Positions 1 through 9,099 of a stretch of 64,000 nt of DNA are shown here, one piece after another (positions within the stretch are counted from its first letter, which is position 1; each line of letters starts with the position of its first letter). The notes under the pieces were generated by a model that worked only from the letters and a program-made list of their open reading frames with translations, was not told where the DNA came from and did not search any database. The position numbers and the translations under genes are program-made. Source of the stretch: Mycobacterium terramassiliense (GTDB lineage Bacteria > Actinomycetota > Actinomycetes > Mycobacteriales > Mycobacteriaceae); NCBI RefSeq assembly GCF_900157385.1, contig NZ_LT717700.1, positions 891,818 to 955,817 of the forward strand. Reading direction: 5' to 3'.

Positions 1-134
1 ATGCCGATGGCGAACAGCACGGCCAGCCACATCGCCGTCCTGCCGAACAACGAGCCGACAAACACGATCAACGCGGACATACCGACCAACAGGGCGAAGG
101 TCTTCAGCCAGTTGGCCTGCGGATGCCAGGTCAT
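1..134 (-). CDS. htpX: HtpX-family membrane zinc metalloprotease, N-terminal fragment
   Basis: Only the first 44 or so codons are inside the window; the gene runs off the left edge. The start is ATG at 134 and the peptide begins [13 protein letters not shown], followed by two hydrophobic stretches (about residues 12-27 and 33-44). This is the N-terminal membrane anchor expected of HtpX, an integral membrane M48 protease that degrades misfolded membrane proteins under stress. The catalytic HEXXH region is not in view. In H37Rv, htpX (Rv0563) lies next to grcC1, as here. The call rests on N-terminal similarity recalled from family members plus that neighbourhood. Confidence 0.85.
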   Translation of the reverse strand, partial: MTWHPQANWLKTFALLVGMSALIVFVGSLFGRTAMWLAVLFAIG

Positions 135-216
135 CAGTGTCCTCCTTGGAGCGTTACCTCATCGCTCATTGAACGCTTGAAACGGCGGTGGAGGTTCCGC
201 CGGGTCCGTGGCACCG

Positions 217-1233
217 TCAACCGTGCCGGCTCACCGTGTAGTCGATCAGCGTCTCCATCGCGCGCCGGCCCGGGACCTCGGGCAATAAGGCCAGCTCCTG
301 GCGCGCCCGCGCCGCATACTGCGCCAGGAAATCCTTGGCCTTGGCCATCCCGGGTGACGCACGCAACAGCGTCAACGCCTCGGCCACCGCCGCGTCGTCG
401 GTGACGGGCCCGGACAGCAGCTCGCGCAGCCGCGCCGCCTCGGGCCCCGGCTCCCGCAGCGCGTAAACCATCGGCAGGGTGTGCACCCCTTCGCGGACAT
501 CGGTCCCGGGCAACTTGCCGGACTCGTGCGAGTCGCTGTCGATGTCGATGATGTCGTCGGAAATCTGGAACGCGGTGCCCACGATGCCGCCCAGGCGGCT
601 CAGCCGCTCCACCTGCTCGCCGTCGGCGCCGGAGAACATCGCCCCGAACCGGCCCGCCGCCGAGATCAGGCACGCCGTCTTCTCGTACACCACCTTCAGG
701 TAGTGCTCGACCGGATCCGCGCCCTCGGCCCCCTCCCTCAAGCCCCGGGTTTCGCGCATCTGGCCGGTCACCAGCTGCGCGAACGTCTCGGCGATGAGCC
801 GCACCGCCTCCGGCCCGAGCCGCGACACCAACCGCGACGCCGTCGCGAACAGGTAGTCACCGGCGAGGATCGCGACGCTGTTGCCCCAGCGCACGTTGGC
901 GGTGGGCGTGCCGCGGCGGACCTCCGCCTCGTCCATCACGTCGTCGTGGTAGAGCGTGGCCAGGTGCACCAACTCGATGACGGCGCCGGCGATCGTCACC
1001 TCCCCCGCGTCCGGGTCGGGCCCGATCTGCGCGGACAACACGGTGAACAGCGGCCGGAACCGCTTGCCGCCGGCCTTGAACAGATACGTCAGCGAATCGG
1101 TCATCACCTCGTCGGCGCCGCGCAGCTCGTCGTCCATGAGCTGCTCGATTCGGCCGACTCCCACGCGCACGGTCTCGGCGAAAACGGCATCCCCGAAGTC
1201 AATGCCGGCCACCACCGTCTCCGGAGTCCTCAC
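217..1233 (-). CDS. grcC1: Polyprenyl diphosphate synthase
   Basis: Trans-type isoprenyl diphosphate synthase of 338 residues. It chain-elongates allylic diphosphates with isopentenyl diphosphate, most likely to make the side chain of menaquinone. Both Asp-rich motifs are present: LYHDDVMDEA and QISDDIIDID, which bind Mg-diphosphate; the KRFRP substrate motif follows GGK. An open frame extends far upstream but overlaps menJ. I chose GTG 1233 because a TATGTT box (complement of 1241-1246) lies 7 bases before it, which fits a leaderless start; ATG 1245 is the alternative. It is divergent from menJ, with start codons 23 bases apart. H37Rv equivalent: Rv0562. Confidence 0.9.
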   Translation of the reverse strand: MRTPETVVAGIDFGDAVFAETVRVGVGRIEQLMDDELRGADEVMTDSLTYLFKAGGKRFRPLFTVLSAQIGPDPDAGEVTIAGAVIELVHLATLYHDDVMDEAEVRRGTPTANVRWGNSVAILAGDYLFATASRLVSRLGPEAVRLIAETFAQLVTGQMRETRGLREGAEGADPVEHYLKVVYEKTACLISAAGRFGAMFSGADGEQVERLSRLGGIVGTAFQISDDIIDIDSDSHESGKLPGTDVREGVHTLPMVYALREPGPEAARLRELLSGPVTDDAAVAEALTLLRASPGMAKAKDFLAQYAARARQELALLPEVPGRRAMETLIDYTVSRHG

Positions 1234-1240
1234 CCGACCA

Positions 1241-1248
1241 AACATACT
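1241..1248. promoter_or_regulatory. Overlapping divergent -10 boxes for grcC1 and menJ
   Basis: On the minus strand TATGTT (1246-1241) stands 7 bases before the grcC1 GTG. On the plus strand CATACT (1243-1248) stands 7 bases before the menJ ATG. The two hexamers share four base pairs and each predicts a transcript starting at its own start codon. Neither gene has a Shine-Dalgarno sequence in the gap. Seen in sequence; promoter function is inferred. Confidence 0.55.
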
Positions 1249-1255
1249 GGTGAGC

Positions 1256-2485
1256 ATGGAGACGAGAGATATCGGCGCCGACCTGGTGGTGGTGGGCGCC
1301 GGACCCGCGGGTTCGGCGGCGGCCGCCTGGGCCGCCCGCGCCGGTCGCGACGTCCTGGTCATCGACTCCGCCGGCTTCCCCCGCGACAAACCGTGCGGGG
1401 ACGGGCTGACCCCGCGCGCCGTCGCCGAGCTCGAACGGCTGGGGCTGGGCGACTGGCTCGACACGCGCATCCGGCACCGCGGGCTGCGGATGAGCGGATT
1501 CGGCGGCGAGGTCCAGATCGACTGGCCGGGCCCGTCATTCCCCTCGACCAGCAGCGCGGTGGCCCGCTTCGAGCTGGACGACCGCATCCGCAAATGCGCG
1601 GAGGACTCCGGGGCCCGGATGCTGCTCGGGACCAAAGTGGTTGGCGCGCATCACGACTCGTCGCGACGCGTGGTGTCGCTGACGTTGGCCGACGGCACCG
1701 AGGTGCGGTGTGGCCGGTTGATCGTCGCCGACGGGGCCCGCTCGTCGCTGGGCCGCAAGCTGGGCCGGCGCTGGCATCAGGAAACGGTGTACGGCGTGGC
1801 CGCGCGCGGCTATCTGACCACCCCCCGGGCCGACGACCCCTGGCTGACCTCGCACCTGGAGTTGCGCTCCCCCGACGGCGCCGTGCTGCCGGGCTACGGC
1901 TGGATCTTCCCGCTGGGCAACGGCGAGGTGAACATCGGCGTCGGGGCGTTGTCGACGTCGAAGCGGCCGGCGGACCTGGCGCTGCGACCGCTGATCTCCT
2001 ACTACACGGACCTGCGCCGCGACGAGTGGGGCTTTTCCGGCGAGCCGCGGGCGGTGTCGTCGGCGCTGCTGCCGATGGGCGGCGCGGTCTCCGGGGTGGC
2101 CGGCCCCAACTGGATGCTGATCGGCGACGCCGCGGCCTGCGTCAACCCGCTCAACGGCGAGGGCATCGACTACGGCCTGGAGACCGGGCGGCTGGCCGCC
2201 GAACTGCTCGACTGCCGCGACCTGTCGCGCGTGTGGCCCTCGCTGCTGCAGGAGCACTACGGCCGCGGCTTTTCGGTCGCGCGCCGGCTGGCCTTGCTGC
2301 TGACCTTTCAGCGGTTTCTGCCCACGACGGGCCCCGTCGCGATGCGCTCGGCGCGGCTGATGACGATCGCCGTGCGGGTGATGGCCAACCTGGTCACCGA
2401 CGACGACGCCGACTGGGTGGCGCGGGCCTGGCGGGGCGGCGGGCGCTTCTCGCGGCTGATCGACCGCCGAACGCCGTTCAGCTGA
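1256..2485 (+). CDS. menJ: Menaquinone reductase MenJ, geranylgeranyl-reductase family
   Basis: FAD-dependent oxidoreductase of 409 residues that saturates one isoprene unit of the menaquinone side chain, giving MK-9(II-H2), at the membrane. The N-terminal dinucleotide-binding motif VVVGAGPAGSAAAAW (about residues 11-25) and the family motifs PRDKPCGDGLTPRA and GDAAACVNPLNGEGIDYGLE (second FAD region) are all visible. Start ATG 1256 gives the usual family length; the open frame upstream is only a shadow of grcC1. No ribosome binding site is apparent, consistent with a leaderless transcript. Counterpart of Rv0561c and adjacent to other menaquinone genes. Confidence 0.93.
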   Translation: METRDIGADLVVVGAGPAGSAAAAWAARAGRDVLVIDSAGFPRDKPCGDGLTPRAVAELERLGLGDWLDTRIRHRGLRMSGFGGEVQIDWPGPSFPSTSSAVARFELDDRIRKCAEDSGARMLLGTKVVGAHHDSSRRVVSLTLADGTEVRCGRLIVADGARSSLGRKLGRRWHQETVYGVAARGYLTTPRADDPWLTSHLELRSPDGAVLPGYGWIFPLGNGEVNIGVGALSTSKRPADLALRPLISYYTDLRRDEWGFSGEPRAVSSALLPMGGAVSGVAGPNWMLIGDAAACVNPLNGEGIDYGLETGRLAAELLDCRDLSRVWPSLLQEHYGRGFSVARRLALLLTFQRFLPTTGPVAMRSARLMTIAVRVMANLVTDDDADWVARAWRGGGRFSRLIDRRTPFS

Positions 2486-2522
2486 GCCAAGTTTGCGCAG
2501 GCGGGTGGCGGCTTCCGCGCAC

Positions 2523-2564
2523 TATATCAATCTTCTTGACATATATCAGAGCCGTTGATATATC
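2523..2564 (+). promoter_or_regulatory. Promoter with repeated TTGATATA-type half-sites (MarR-like operator)
   Basis: TATATCAA (2523-2530) and TTGATATA (2555-2562) form an 8-bp inverted repeat, with a third related site TTGACATATATCA (2536-2548) between them. The same bases make a promoter: -35 TTGACA (2536-2541), a 17-base spacer, and -10 TATATC (2559-2564), six bases before the ATG at 2571. In M. tuberculosis the homologous gene Rv0560c is repressed by the MarR protein Rv2887 and induced by salicylate. By analogy these half-sites are a likely Rv2887-type operator, though that repressor gene is not in the window. Confidence 0.65.
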
Positions 2565-2567
2565 TAG

Positions 2568-3248
<681 letters not shown>

Positions 3249-3273
3249 AACAACCGGGTGTATAGTCCGGCTA

Positions 3274-3609
3274 ATGAAGGCTTCGAGGCTGGCTTCTCTG
3301 ATCGCCATGGCGGGCGCCGCCGTCGCACTGGCGGCGCCCGCGCAGGCCGACGATTACGACTACGTGTTCAAGCAGACCGTCAACCATTTCGGCGTGTACG
3401 GCCCGCAGGACCAACTGGCGTGGCTGGGCAAGATCAGCTGTGACCGGATCGGCAGGGGCGTGGACGGCGACCCGTACAAGTCGGCGAATTTCATCCAGCA
3501 CAACCTGGCGCTGGGCACCACCCAGGGCCAGGCGTTCCAGTTCCTGGGCGCCGCGATCGACCACTACTGTCCCGACCAGGTCGGTTTCATCCAACGCGCG
3601 GGCCACTAA
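3274..3609 (+). CDS. Secreted DUF732 protein, Rv0559c type
   Basis: Small exported protein of 111 residues. It has a Sec signal peptide (MKASRLASLIAMAGAAVALA, then APAQA and cleavage before DDYDYV) and a mature DUF732 domain with two cysteines (ISCDRIG and DHYCPDQ) that probably pair. The function of the family is unknown; the M. tuberculosis homologue is a culture-filtrate protein co-induced with Rv0560c. A TATAGT hexamer (3261-3266) stands seven bases before ATG 3274, so it may have its own leaderless transcript besides read-through from the methyltransferase gene. Confidence 0.88.
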   Translation: MKASRLASLIAMAGAAVALAAPAQADDYDYVFKQTVNHFGVYGPQDQLAWLGKISCDRIGRGVDGDPYKSANFIQHNLALGTTQGQAFQFLGAAIDHYCPDQVGFIQRAGH

Positions 3610-3625
3610 GCCCACCTGGGCCCGA

Positions 3626-4315
3626 CTAGGCCGGCTTGTATCCGGCGTGCAGCGCCACGATGCCCCCGGTCAGATTGCGCCAGCGCACCGCCGACCACCC
3701 GGCCGCTGAAATCCGGTGCGCCAGCGCGGGCTGGTCGGGCCAGGCCCTGATCGACTCCGCGAGGTAGACGTAGGCGTCCGGGTTGGAGGACACCGCCCGC
3801 GCCACCCGCGGCAGGGCCCGCATCAGGTATTCCTTGTAAACGGTCGCGAACAGCGCGTTGGTGGGCGTGGAAAATTCGCACACCACCAGCCGCCCGCCCG
3901 GCCGGGTGACACGGAACATCTCGCGCAGCGCCGCCCGCTGGTCGGCGACGTTGCGCAACCCGAAGCTGATCGTGACCGCGTCGAACACGGCGTCGGCAAA
4001 GGGCAGCTTGGTGGCGTCCCCGGCGACTTTCGGCACGTCCCGACCGGCGCCGGCCGCCAGCATCCCGACCGAAAAATCGGCGGCCACACACCATGCCCCG
4101 GACCTGCGCAGCTCCACGGTGGAGACCGCGGTGCCCGCGGCCAGGTCCAGCACTTTCTGACCGGGCCCGATGCGCAGCGCCGAGCGGGTGGCTCGCCGCC
4201 AATACCGGTCCTGGCCCAGCGAGAGGACGGTGTTGGTCACGTCATACCGGCGGGCGACGCCGTCGAACATCGACGCGACGTCCCGGGGATTCTTGTCCAA
4301 CGCCGCGCGACTCAC
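3626..4315 (-). CDS. menG: Demethylmenaquinone methyltransferase
   Basis: MenG/UbiE-family methyltransferase (229 residues) carrying out the last nuclear step of menaquinone synthesis, C-methylation of demethylmenaquinone with SAM. The family signature [18 protein letters not shown] is near residues 24-41, motif I is VLDLAAGTA, and the second UbiE signature lies in [20 protein letters not shown]. The start GTG 4315 ([13 protein letters not shown]) gives the family length; the longer open frame upstream overlaps the next gene. It is convergent with the DUF732 gene, 16 bases apart. H37Rv equivalent: Rv0558 (annotated menH/ubiE). Confidence 0.93.
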   Translation of the reverse strand: MSRAALDKNPRDVASMFDGVARRYDVTNTVLSLGQDRYWRRATRSALRIGPGQKVLDLAAGTAVSTVELRRSGAWCVAADFSVGMLAAGAGRDVPKVAGDATKLPFADAVFDAVTISFGLRNVADQRAALREMFRVTRPGGRLVVCEFSTPTNALFATVYKEYLMRALPRVARAVSSNPDAYVYLAESIRAWPDQPALAHRISAAGWSAVRWRNLTGGIVALHAGYKPA

Positions 4316-4343
4316 GACGTCGACGCTACCCGGGCGGGATCGG

Positions 4344-5648
4344 TCAGTATTGCCGGTAACGCCGTTGGACGTGTTCTTGGCGCACCCTGATCTGCGCTCG
4401 GCGCTCCGCGGCGGACACGACGCGGGTGGCCGCGGGGAGGTGTTCGCGCACGGCGGCAAGCGCCACCTTGGTGACCGAGGCCTTCGGCAATTCGGGCGGG
4501 GGCGTGGAGTAGGTCCACCGCAGGGCCAGGAAACCACCCGGGTGGCCGGCGGTGTCGAGCCAGTTCGGCACCCCGGGATCGCTCCCGGCGACGACGTAGC
4601 GGATGGTCCCGTCGGGATCCGATTCGGACTGAAATCCGTTGAGGCTGCTGGTGTGGTTGGCGTAGTCGAGCGACTCGCCCCACAGGTTGGACAGGTGAAA
4701 GCCCATGTAAGCGGGCGGCACCGGCACGTCGACTTCGACCAGGAGCGCTTCGTCCTCGGCGAGGTCGTAGACGCCACCCGAGTACACGTTGGTGCTCTGC
4801 CCGCCGCCCATCGCGAGGTTGGCCAATGCCGGCTCGTTCAGGTCGTTGCGCGGCATGAGGGTGAGCCCGTCGCCGTTCTTGTCGCCGTGCGCCTCGAGCA
4901 CCAGGTCATAAAACTGGTTCCAGAACGTCATCTGGTTTTCGACGATGCTTCCGACGCGCCGGACGTCGCGCGCCACGGCACCGGGGTCGAGCCGCGCGGG
5001 CTGGGCGCCCTCCTTGCCGATCTGCACGATGTGCAGGTCGGGCGATGCCTCGTGCTCCCAGTCGTGAAAGAGCATGCGGGCGATCAGGTATCGCGCCGAG
5101 GCGGTCCCGTCGGCCGTCGACGTGGCGACGAAGTTTCCCGAGTGATCGGCGGGCCGCCGCGGCGCCAGCAGGATCTCGAACCGGCCGTCGTCGTCGACGA
5201 GCAGATCCGAGAGGTCCAACGACCCGGTGATGACGCGCCCACCGGGAGCGAGCTCGGCGAGGCTGCCGGTGTCGCCGGCGTAGAGGCTGTGGGCTTCAAA
5301 GATGATGTACTGCGGCGCTTTCGGAACCAGCCGGCCGCGGATCCGGTAGCTCTTGGCGCCGTCGATGGAGGCCGAGAGGTACAGCGCGTCGGCGTTGTCG
5401 ATGGTGGCTTTGTCCACGGGTTGGATGGCGCGCCGGAAGTAAGGGAAATCGGGATCTTCGCACAGGCCGCGCTCGATCGCGCTGAACACGAAGCCCAACA
5501 GGTAGCGGTACCCATCCGCCAGGCTTTGGTCGGTGACCGGCGGGGCGTGCAGATCGGTGGAGTCGACGGCGTCGCGGGCCCGGGTCAGGGCGTCGAGCAT
5601 GTCGGCCCAGGCGCCCCGCAGGGCGAGTTGGCTTGACTCAGTGGACAT
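4344..5648 (-). CDS. DUF1214-like conserved protein (accessory)
   Basis: Protein of 434 residues without signal peptide or membrane segment. Its C-terminal third ([26 protein letters not shown], given here only as landmarks near residues 320-345, then [19 protein letters not shown]) resembles the DUF1214 domain seen in mycobacterial proteins of unknown role. It begins 11 bases inside the end of the upstream sulfotransferase, so the two are surely co-transcribed and probably act together. H37Rv has no gene here (Rv0557 and Rv0558 are neighbours). The DUF assignment is from memory of motif appearance; the biochemical role is unknown. Confidence 0.75.
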   Translation of the reverse strand: MSTESSQLALRGAWADMLDALTRARDAVDSTDLHAPPVTDQSLADGYRYLLGFVFSAIERGLCEDPDFPYFRRAIQPVDKATIDNADALYLSASIDGAKSYRIRGRLVPKAPQYIIFEAHSLYAGDTGSLAELAPGGRVITGSLDLSDLLVDDDGRFEILLAPRRPADHSGNFVATSTADGTASARYLIARMLFHDWEHEASPDLHIVQIGKEGAQPARLDPGAVARDVRRVGSIVENQMTFWNQFYDLVLEAHGDKNGDGLTLMPRNDLNEPALANLAMGGGQSTNVYSGGVYDLAEDEALLVEVDVPVPPAYMGFHLSNLWGESLDYANHTSSLNGFQSESDPDGTIRYVVAGSDPGVPNWLDTAGHPGGFLALRWTYSTPPPELPKASVTKVALAAVREHLPAATRVVSAAERRAQIRVRQEHVQRRYRQY

Positions 5649-6795
5649 GTGCGCCCTCTCCTTCGATATCCCACCGGTATTGCTCGAACAGCTCGGCCAG
5701 TCGCGTGTGGATCTCCCGCGGGTCGAGCCCGAACTCCTCGAGGCTGTAGCGGTGGGCCGACTCGTGCCCGTTGCCGGCTCCGGCCGCCGCGAACGCCTTG
5801 GCGGCCACCGGCCCCAGCTCGAGCCCCAGTTCGCCGTAGATCCGGCGCATCGTCGCCTCGGGGTGCGCCACCAGCTCGCGATAGTCGACGACGGCCGATC
5901 GGACCTCGGGGTGGGCGGCCAGAACGTCGAGCGGGCGCAGGTACGCGTCGAACGACTGATCGGCGAGAACGCGCAGCGATTTCGCGATCAGGTGCTCGTC
6001 GCGACCGCGCAGATCCCACTCGTTCTTCAACAGCTTGAGCAGGCTCGGAATGGTCTCATCGGGATTGCGAAGGGGGACAATGAACCTCGCGTCGGGAAAC
6101 GTCTCGATCAGGGCTTCGACGCGCCCGCAGAAGGTGGGGTTCTTGCTCAGGTGCGTCCCGCCGCCGTTCAGCGCGATCTGCCGCCGGACGCATTCGGAGT
6201 AGAAGGCCATCACCCGCCGGCGCTTGCGGTCCGGCCACTGATCCACGTGGTAGAAGTCCAGCTCGCCCATGAAGGGAAACATGACGATCCAGAAGCCGGA
6301 GCACAGCGACCAGGTCAGAAAGAAGTCGTCTTCCTCCGGGACGAAGAAGCCGGTCTTGTGCATGTCGTCGGTCGGCGCGAACCGCTGCTCCTCGATCGCA
6401 TCGAGGCGGCGGCGCAGGCGCCCGCCGAAAACCGCGGCGTCGAGCCGAAACAGCAGGCGCAGCAGGCGTTTTTGCAGCAGCGACGGGAAGAACAGCTCAT
6501 ACATCAGCGCGTAGCTGAACTGCGGATCGGCGGCCATCAGCCGGTGCAGATACGTGGTGCCACTGCGCGCATGGCCGACGCAGAACGTCGGCGCCGTCAC
6601 CCGGGTGCGCCGCAGCGACCCGAACAGGAGCGGGTCGAGCGCGAAGCACGCCGCATGGACGGCCGCGACGCCGGGCACGCCGACCAGGAATGCGACATAG
6701 CGAATCCACGGCTTCGACGCCGGTGGGTCGCGACGTAACAGCCGCAGCATCGTCCGATAGTTGGCCCAGTCGAAGTAGAACGACGCAGCGCGCAT
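5638..6795 (-). CDS. PAPS-dependent sulfotransferase family protein
   Basis: Sulfotransferase-fold protein of 385 residues. The 5'-phosphosulfate loop is VGHARSGTTYLHRLM (about residues 73-87). The 3'-phosphate-binding region is likely FPDARFIVPLRNPDETIPSL, in the usual Arg-x-Pro context. Such enzymes move sulfate from PAPS to hydroxyl groups of lipids, sterols or glycans; the acceptor cannot be told. I chose ATG 6795, preceded by GAGGGAGAGG, because the predicted promoter (-35 TTGACA 6856-6851, -10 TAGTTT 6832-6827) starts transcription near 6820, downstream of the ATG at 6837. First gene of a two-gene operon opposite a MarR gene. Confidence 0.85.
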   Translation of the reverse strand: MRAASFYFDWANYRTMLRLLRRDPPASKPWIRYVAFLVGVPGVAAVHAACFALDPLLFGSLRRTRVTAPTFCVGHARSGTTYLHRLMAADPQFSYALMYELFFPSLLQKRLLRLLFRLDAAVFGGRLRRRLDAIEEQRFAPTDDMHKTGFFVPEEDDFFLTWSLCSGFWIVMFPFMGELDFYHVDQWPDRKRRRVMAFYSECVRRQIALNGGGTHLSKNPTFCGRVEALIETFPDARFIVPLRNPDETIPSLLKLLKNEWDLRGRDEHLIAKSLRVLADQSFDAYLRPLDVLAAHPEVRSAVVDYRELVAHPEATMRRIYGELGLELGPVAAKAFAAAGAGNGHESAHRYSLEEFGLDPREIHTRLAELFEQYRWDIEGEGAHVH

Positions 6796-6843
6796 GACCT
6801 CTCCCTCAGTCAGGCCAGAGGGGGCCAAACTATCCACTTTTAT

Positions 6844-6856
6844 TTGACTATGTCAA
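6844..6856. promoter_or_regulatory. Palindromic operator made of back-to-back -35 boxes
   Basis: TTGAC-TAT-GTCAA is a perfect 13-bp palindrome. On the plus strand it supplies -35 TTGACT (6844-6849), then 18 bases, then -10 TACCGT (6868-6873) and 6 bases to the marR GTG at 6880. On the minus strand it supplies -35 TTGACA (6856-6851), 18 bases, then -10 TAGTTT (6832-6827) for the sulfotransferase operon. A dimeric MarR protein bound here would cover both -35 elements at once. The sequence is observed; binding by the adjacent MarR is inferred. Confidence 0.7.
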
Positions 6857-6879
6857 GCGAATCCGGATACCGTGCCCGT

Positions 6880-7350
6880 GTGACGGCGGCGCGCAAGCTG
6901 GATTCGGTGGACTCGATCAGCGCCACCCTCGCGCGAGTGGTGCGGCTGAGCGCGAGCCGCGCGGCGTTCGCGCGGCAGGCCTCGGCCGCCAATACCGAAC
7001 TGTCGCAGCCGTCCTACCTTCTGCTGCGCGTCTTGATCGACCAAGGACCACTGTCGATGGGGCAGCTGGCGCGGCTGGCCCACATGGACGTCGGTATGGC
7101 CACCCGGCGCGTGCGCGCCCTCGCCGACGCCGGACTCGTCGTGCGGCGCAGCGACCCCAACGACGGAAGGGTCTCGGTCGTCGACGCCACGGCGCAGGGC
7201 CGGCACGCCGCCGGCGTGCTCCACGAGGTCCGGCGCGATCATCTGGCGCGCGCGCTTTCCGGCTGGTCGAGCGACGAGCTCCGGCAATTCGATCGGCTCT
7301 TGACCAAGTTCCTCAGCGACACGACCGGGACACCGATCGACCACACCTAA
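6880..7350 (+). CDS. MarR-family transcriptional regulator
   Basis: Winged-helix regulator of 156 residues. The DNA-binding part is visible as LSQPSYLLLRVLIDQGPLSMGQLARLAHMDVG followed by the recognition helix and the wing (RRSDPNDGRVSVV, about residues 90-102), with flanking helices for dimerisation. I placed the start at GTG 6880, six bases after TACCGT, instead of at ATG 6850, which would lie inside the palindromic operator. It is divergent from the sulfotransferase operon and is probably its repressor and autoregulator, responding to an unknown ligand. Absent at this place in H37Rv. Confidence 0.85.
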   Translation: MTAARKLDSVDSISATLARVVRLSASRAAFARQASAANTELSQPSYLLLRVLIDQGPLSMGQLARLAHMDVGMATRRVRALADAGLVVRRSDPNDGRVSVVDATAQGRHAAGVLHEVRRDHLARALSGWSSDELRQFDRLLTKFLSDTTGTPIDHT

Positions 7351-7359
7351 GGCGCCCGC

Positions 7360-8514
7360 TCACTCCCCCTGCGCGTAGCGCTTGGCGAACATTCGCCGCC
7401 GCGAAAGGGGCGACAGCACGGCCTCGTAGTGGCCGAGCAGCTCGTCGCAGATGACCGGCCAGCTGCGGCCGAGCACGCTGCGCCGGGCGGCGGGAGCGTA
7501 GCGGTGCCGCTCGGCGAGCAGGTGCGCCACCGCTTCGGGCAGCCGCGCCTCGAACTCGTTGACGTCCAACAGCAGTCCGGTGCGGTACGGGGCCACCAGG
7601 TCACGCGGGCCGCCGGCGTCGGGGGCGATCACCGGCAGCCCCGATGCCAGCGCCTCCTGCACGACTTGGCAAAACGTCTCGTGCTCACCGGGATGCACGA
7701 AGACGTCCATGCTGGCATAGGCAGCGGCGAGCTCCTCGCCGTACAGCGCTCCGGTGAAAACCGCTCTGGGCATTGCCGATTGCAGTTTGCGTTGATCGAC
7801 GCCGTCGCCGACGATGACCAGCTGCACGGAATCGTCGGCGGTCAGCGCGATCAGCCGCTCGACGTGCTTCTCCGGCGCGAGCCGGCCCACGAACCCGACG
7901 ATCGGCTTGCCGGCCGGCGACCACCGCCGCCTGAGCTCCTCGCTGCGGGCCGACGGCGCGAACCGCAGCACGTCGACCCCGCGCGCCCACCGATGTACCC
8001 GCGGGAACCGATGGGAGACAAGCGACTCCATCGTCACGCTGGACGGCGCCAGGGTGCGGTCGGCCAGGCTGTGCAGGTGGCGAAACCACGCCCACGCCGC
8101 GCGTGTGGTCATCGGAATGCCGTAGCTCGCCGCGAAGCCCGGGACGTCGGTTTGATACACCGCAACCGTCGGCACCCCTAGCCAGCGCGCCGCTTTCACG
8201 CCGCCGTAGCCCAGCAACGCCGGCGACGCCAGATGCACCACGTCGGGGTCGAATCCGCGCAGCACGCCCACCAGTCGGGGCATCGGGAGCCCGAGCGGCA
8301 GCGTGGTCACCTTGGGGAACATCCGCGACGGCACCCGATGCACCCGGATGCCGTCGTGAACCCGATCCGCCCGGGGCTGGCCCGGCGGGTTGTCGGGGGC
8401 GATGACGAGGGCTTCGTGCCCGGTGCGACGCAGATGCTCGAGGACGCGCAGCACGGAGTTGCTGACACCGTTGACATTGGGGAGGAAGGATTCGGCGACG
8501 ATGGCTACGCGCAC
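7360..8514 (-). CDS. mgtA: GDP-mannose-dependent alpha-mannosyltransferase MgtA
   Basis: GT4 glycosyltransferase, 384 residues. In mycobacteria this enzyme (Rv0557, formerly pimB) mannosylates a glucuronosyl-diacylglycerol acceptor at the cytoplasmic membrane. An N-terminal Rossmann half opens with [19 protein letters not shown]. The C-terminal half has the donor-site region [12 protein letters not shown] and the EX7E motif in [16 protein letters not shown]. The start is GTG 8514. It follows the Rv0556-like gene by 38 bases and ends the minus-strand men operon, convergent with marR. Confidence 0.9.
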   Translation of the reverse strand: MRVAIVAESFLPNVNGVSNSVLRVLEHLRRTGHEALVIAPDNPPGQPRADRVHDGIRVHRVPSRMFPKVTTLPLGLPMPRLVGVLRGFDPDVVHLASPALLGYGGVKAARWLGVPTVAVYQTDVPGFAASYGIPMTTRAAWAWFRHLHSLADRTLAPSSVTMESLVSHRFPRVHRWARGVDVLRFAPSARSEELRRRWSPAGKPIVGFVGRLAPEKHVERLIALTADDSVQLVIVGDGVDQRKLQSAMPRAVFTGALYGEELAAAYASMDVFVHPGEHETFCQVVQEALASGLPVIAPDAGGPRDLVAPYRTGLLLDVNEFEARLPEAVAHLLAERHRYAPAARRSVLGRSWPVICDELLGHYEAVLSPLSRRRMFAKRYAQGE

Positions 8515-8552
8515 AACATCACCATCTCAGCGTCGGCTGTCGGAAAGGTTGC

Positions 8553-9071
8553 CTACGGGCATACGTCGTGCGAAATCTGCTGGTCGGGCGCCTTGGCGCG
8601 GCGGTCCAGCCACCTGTCCAGCAGCGCCAGGCCCGCCAGCGCCACCGCCGCGGCCAGCCAGGCCACCACCGCGATGGATCCCGCCGGAATGATCGCCAGC
8701 CCCGCGTTGCGGTGCTGCACCCGGACCAGGTTCGGGTCGTTCTTGTTGTATTCGACGTAAATCCGCATCCCCGTCGCCAACTCCGACGGATACAGCACGC
8801 CCAGTTCGGGGCGGTAGGTGACGCGGTCGGGCGTGACGAATTCGATGGTGGAGCGCCGCGGCCCGGCGCTGAGCACCTCGGCCTGCGCCACGCCCATGTG
8901 GTGTCGAATCGCAAGATCGTTGCGCCACGCGCCGGCCACCAGCAGCACCGACTGCAACGTGACCAGCCCCGCCAGGATCAACACCGCAATCCGCATCCAC
9001 CGCAACGCAATCCGGGCCCGGGTCGATGGCGGCTCATCGCTGCGGCCATGAATCAATATGCGCAGCAACAC
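8553..9071 (-). CDS. Rv0556-like membrane protein (DUF3592 type)
   Basis: Protein of about 172 residues with two hydrophobic segments: IAVLILAGLVTLQSVLLVAG near residues 24-43, and IAVVAWLAAAVALAGLALL near the C-terminus. They flank an extracytoplasmic beta-rich stretch (STIEFVTPDRVTYRPELGVLY). The function is unknown. Start GTG 9071 matches the length I recall for Rv0556; GTG 9086 is an in-frame alternative. It lies 28 bases after menD and was probably co-transcribed with the men genes, as in H37Rv. Confidence 0.82.
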   Translation of the reverse strand: MLLRILIHGRSDEPPSTRARIALRWMRIAVLILAGLVTLQSVLLVAGAWRNDLAIRHHMGVAQAEVLSAGPRRSTIEFVTPDRVTYRPELGVLYPSELATGMRIYVEYNKNDPNLVRVQHRNAGLAIIPAGSIAVVAWLAAAVALAGLALLDRWLDRRAKAPDQQISHDVCP

Positions 9072-9099
9072 TTTCGGTGACGTCACGGTGCTGGACGTC

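Noticed and set aside
6844..6879. marR start at TTG 6844 or ATG 6850
   Set aside because: Both lie inside the palindrome and its -35 box; GTG 6880 follows a -10 box by six bases and keeps the whole domain.
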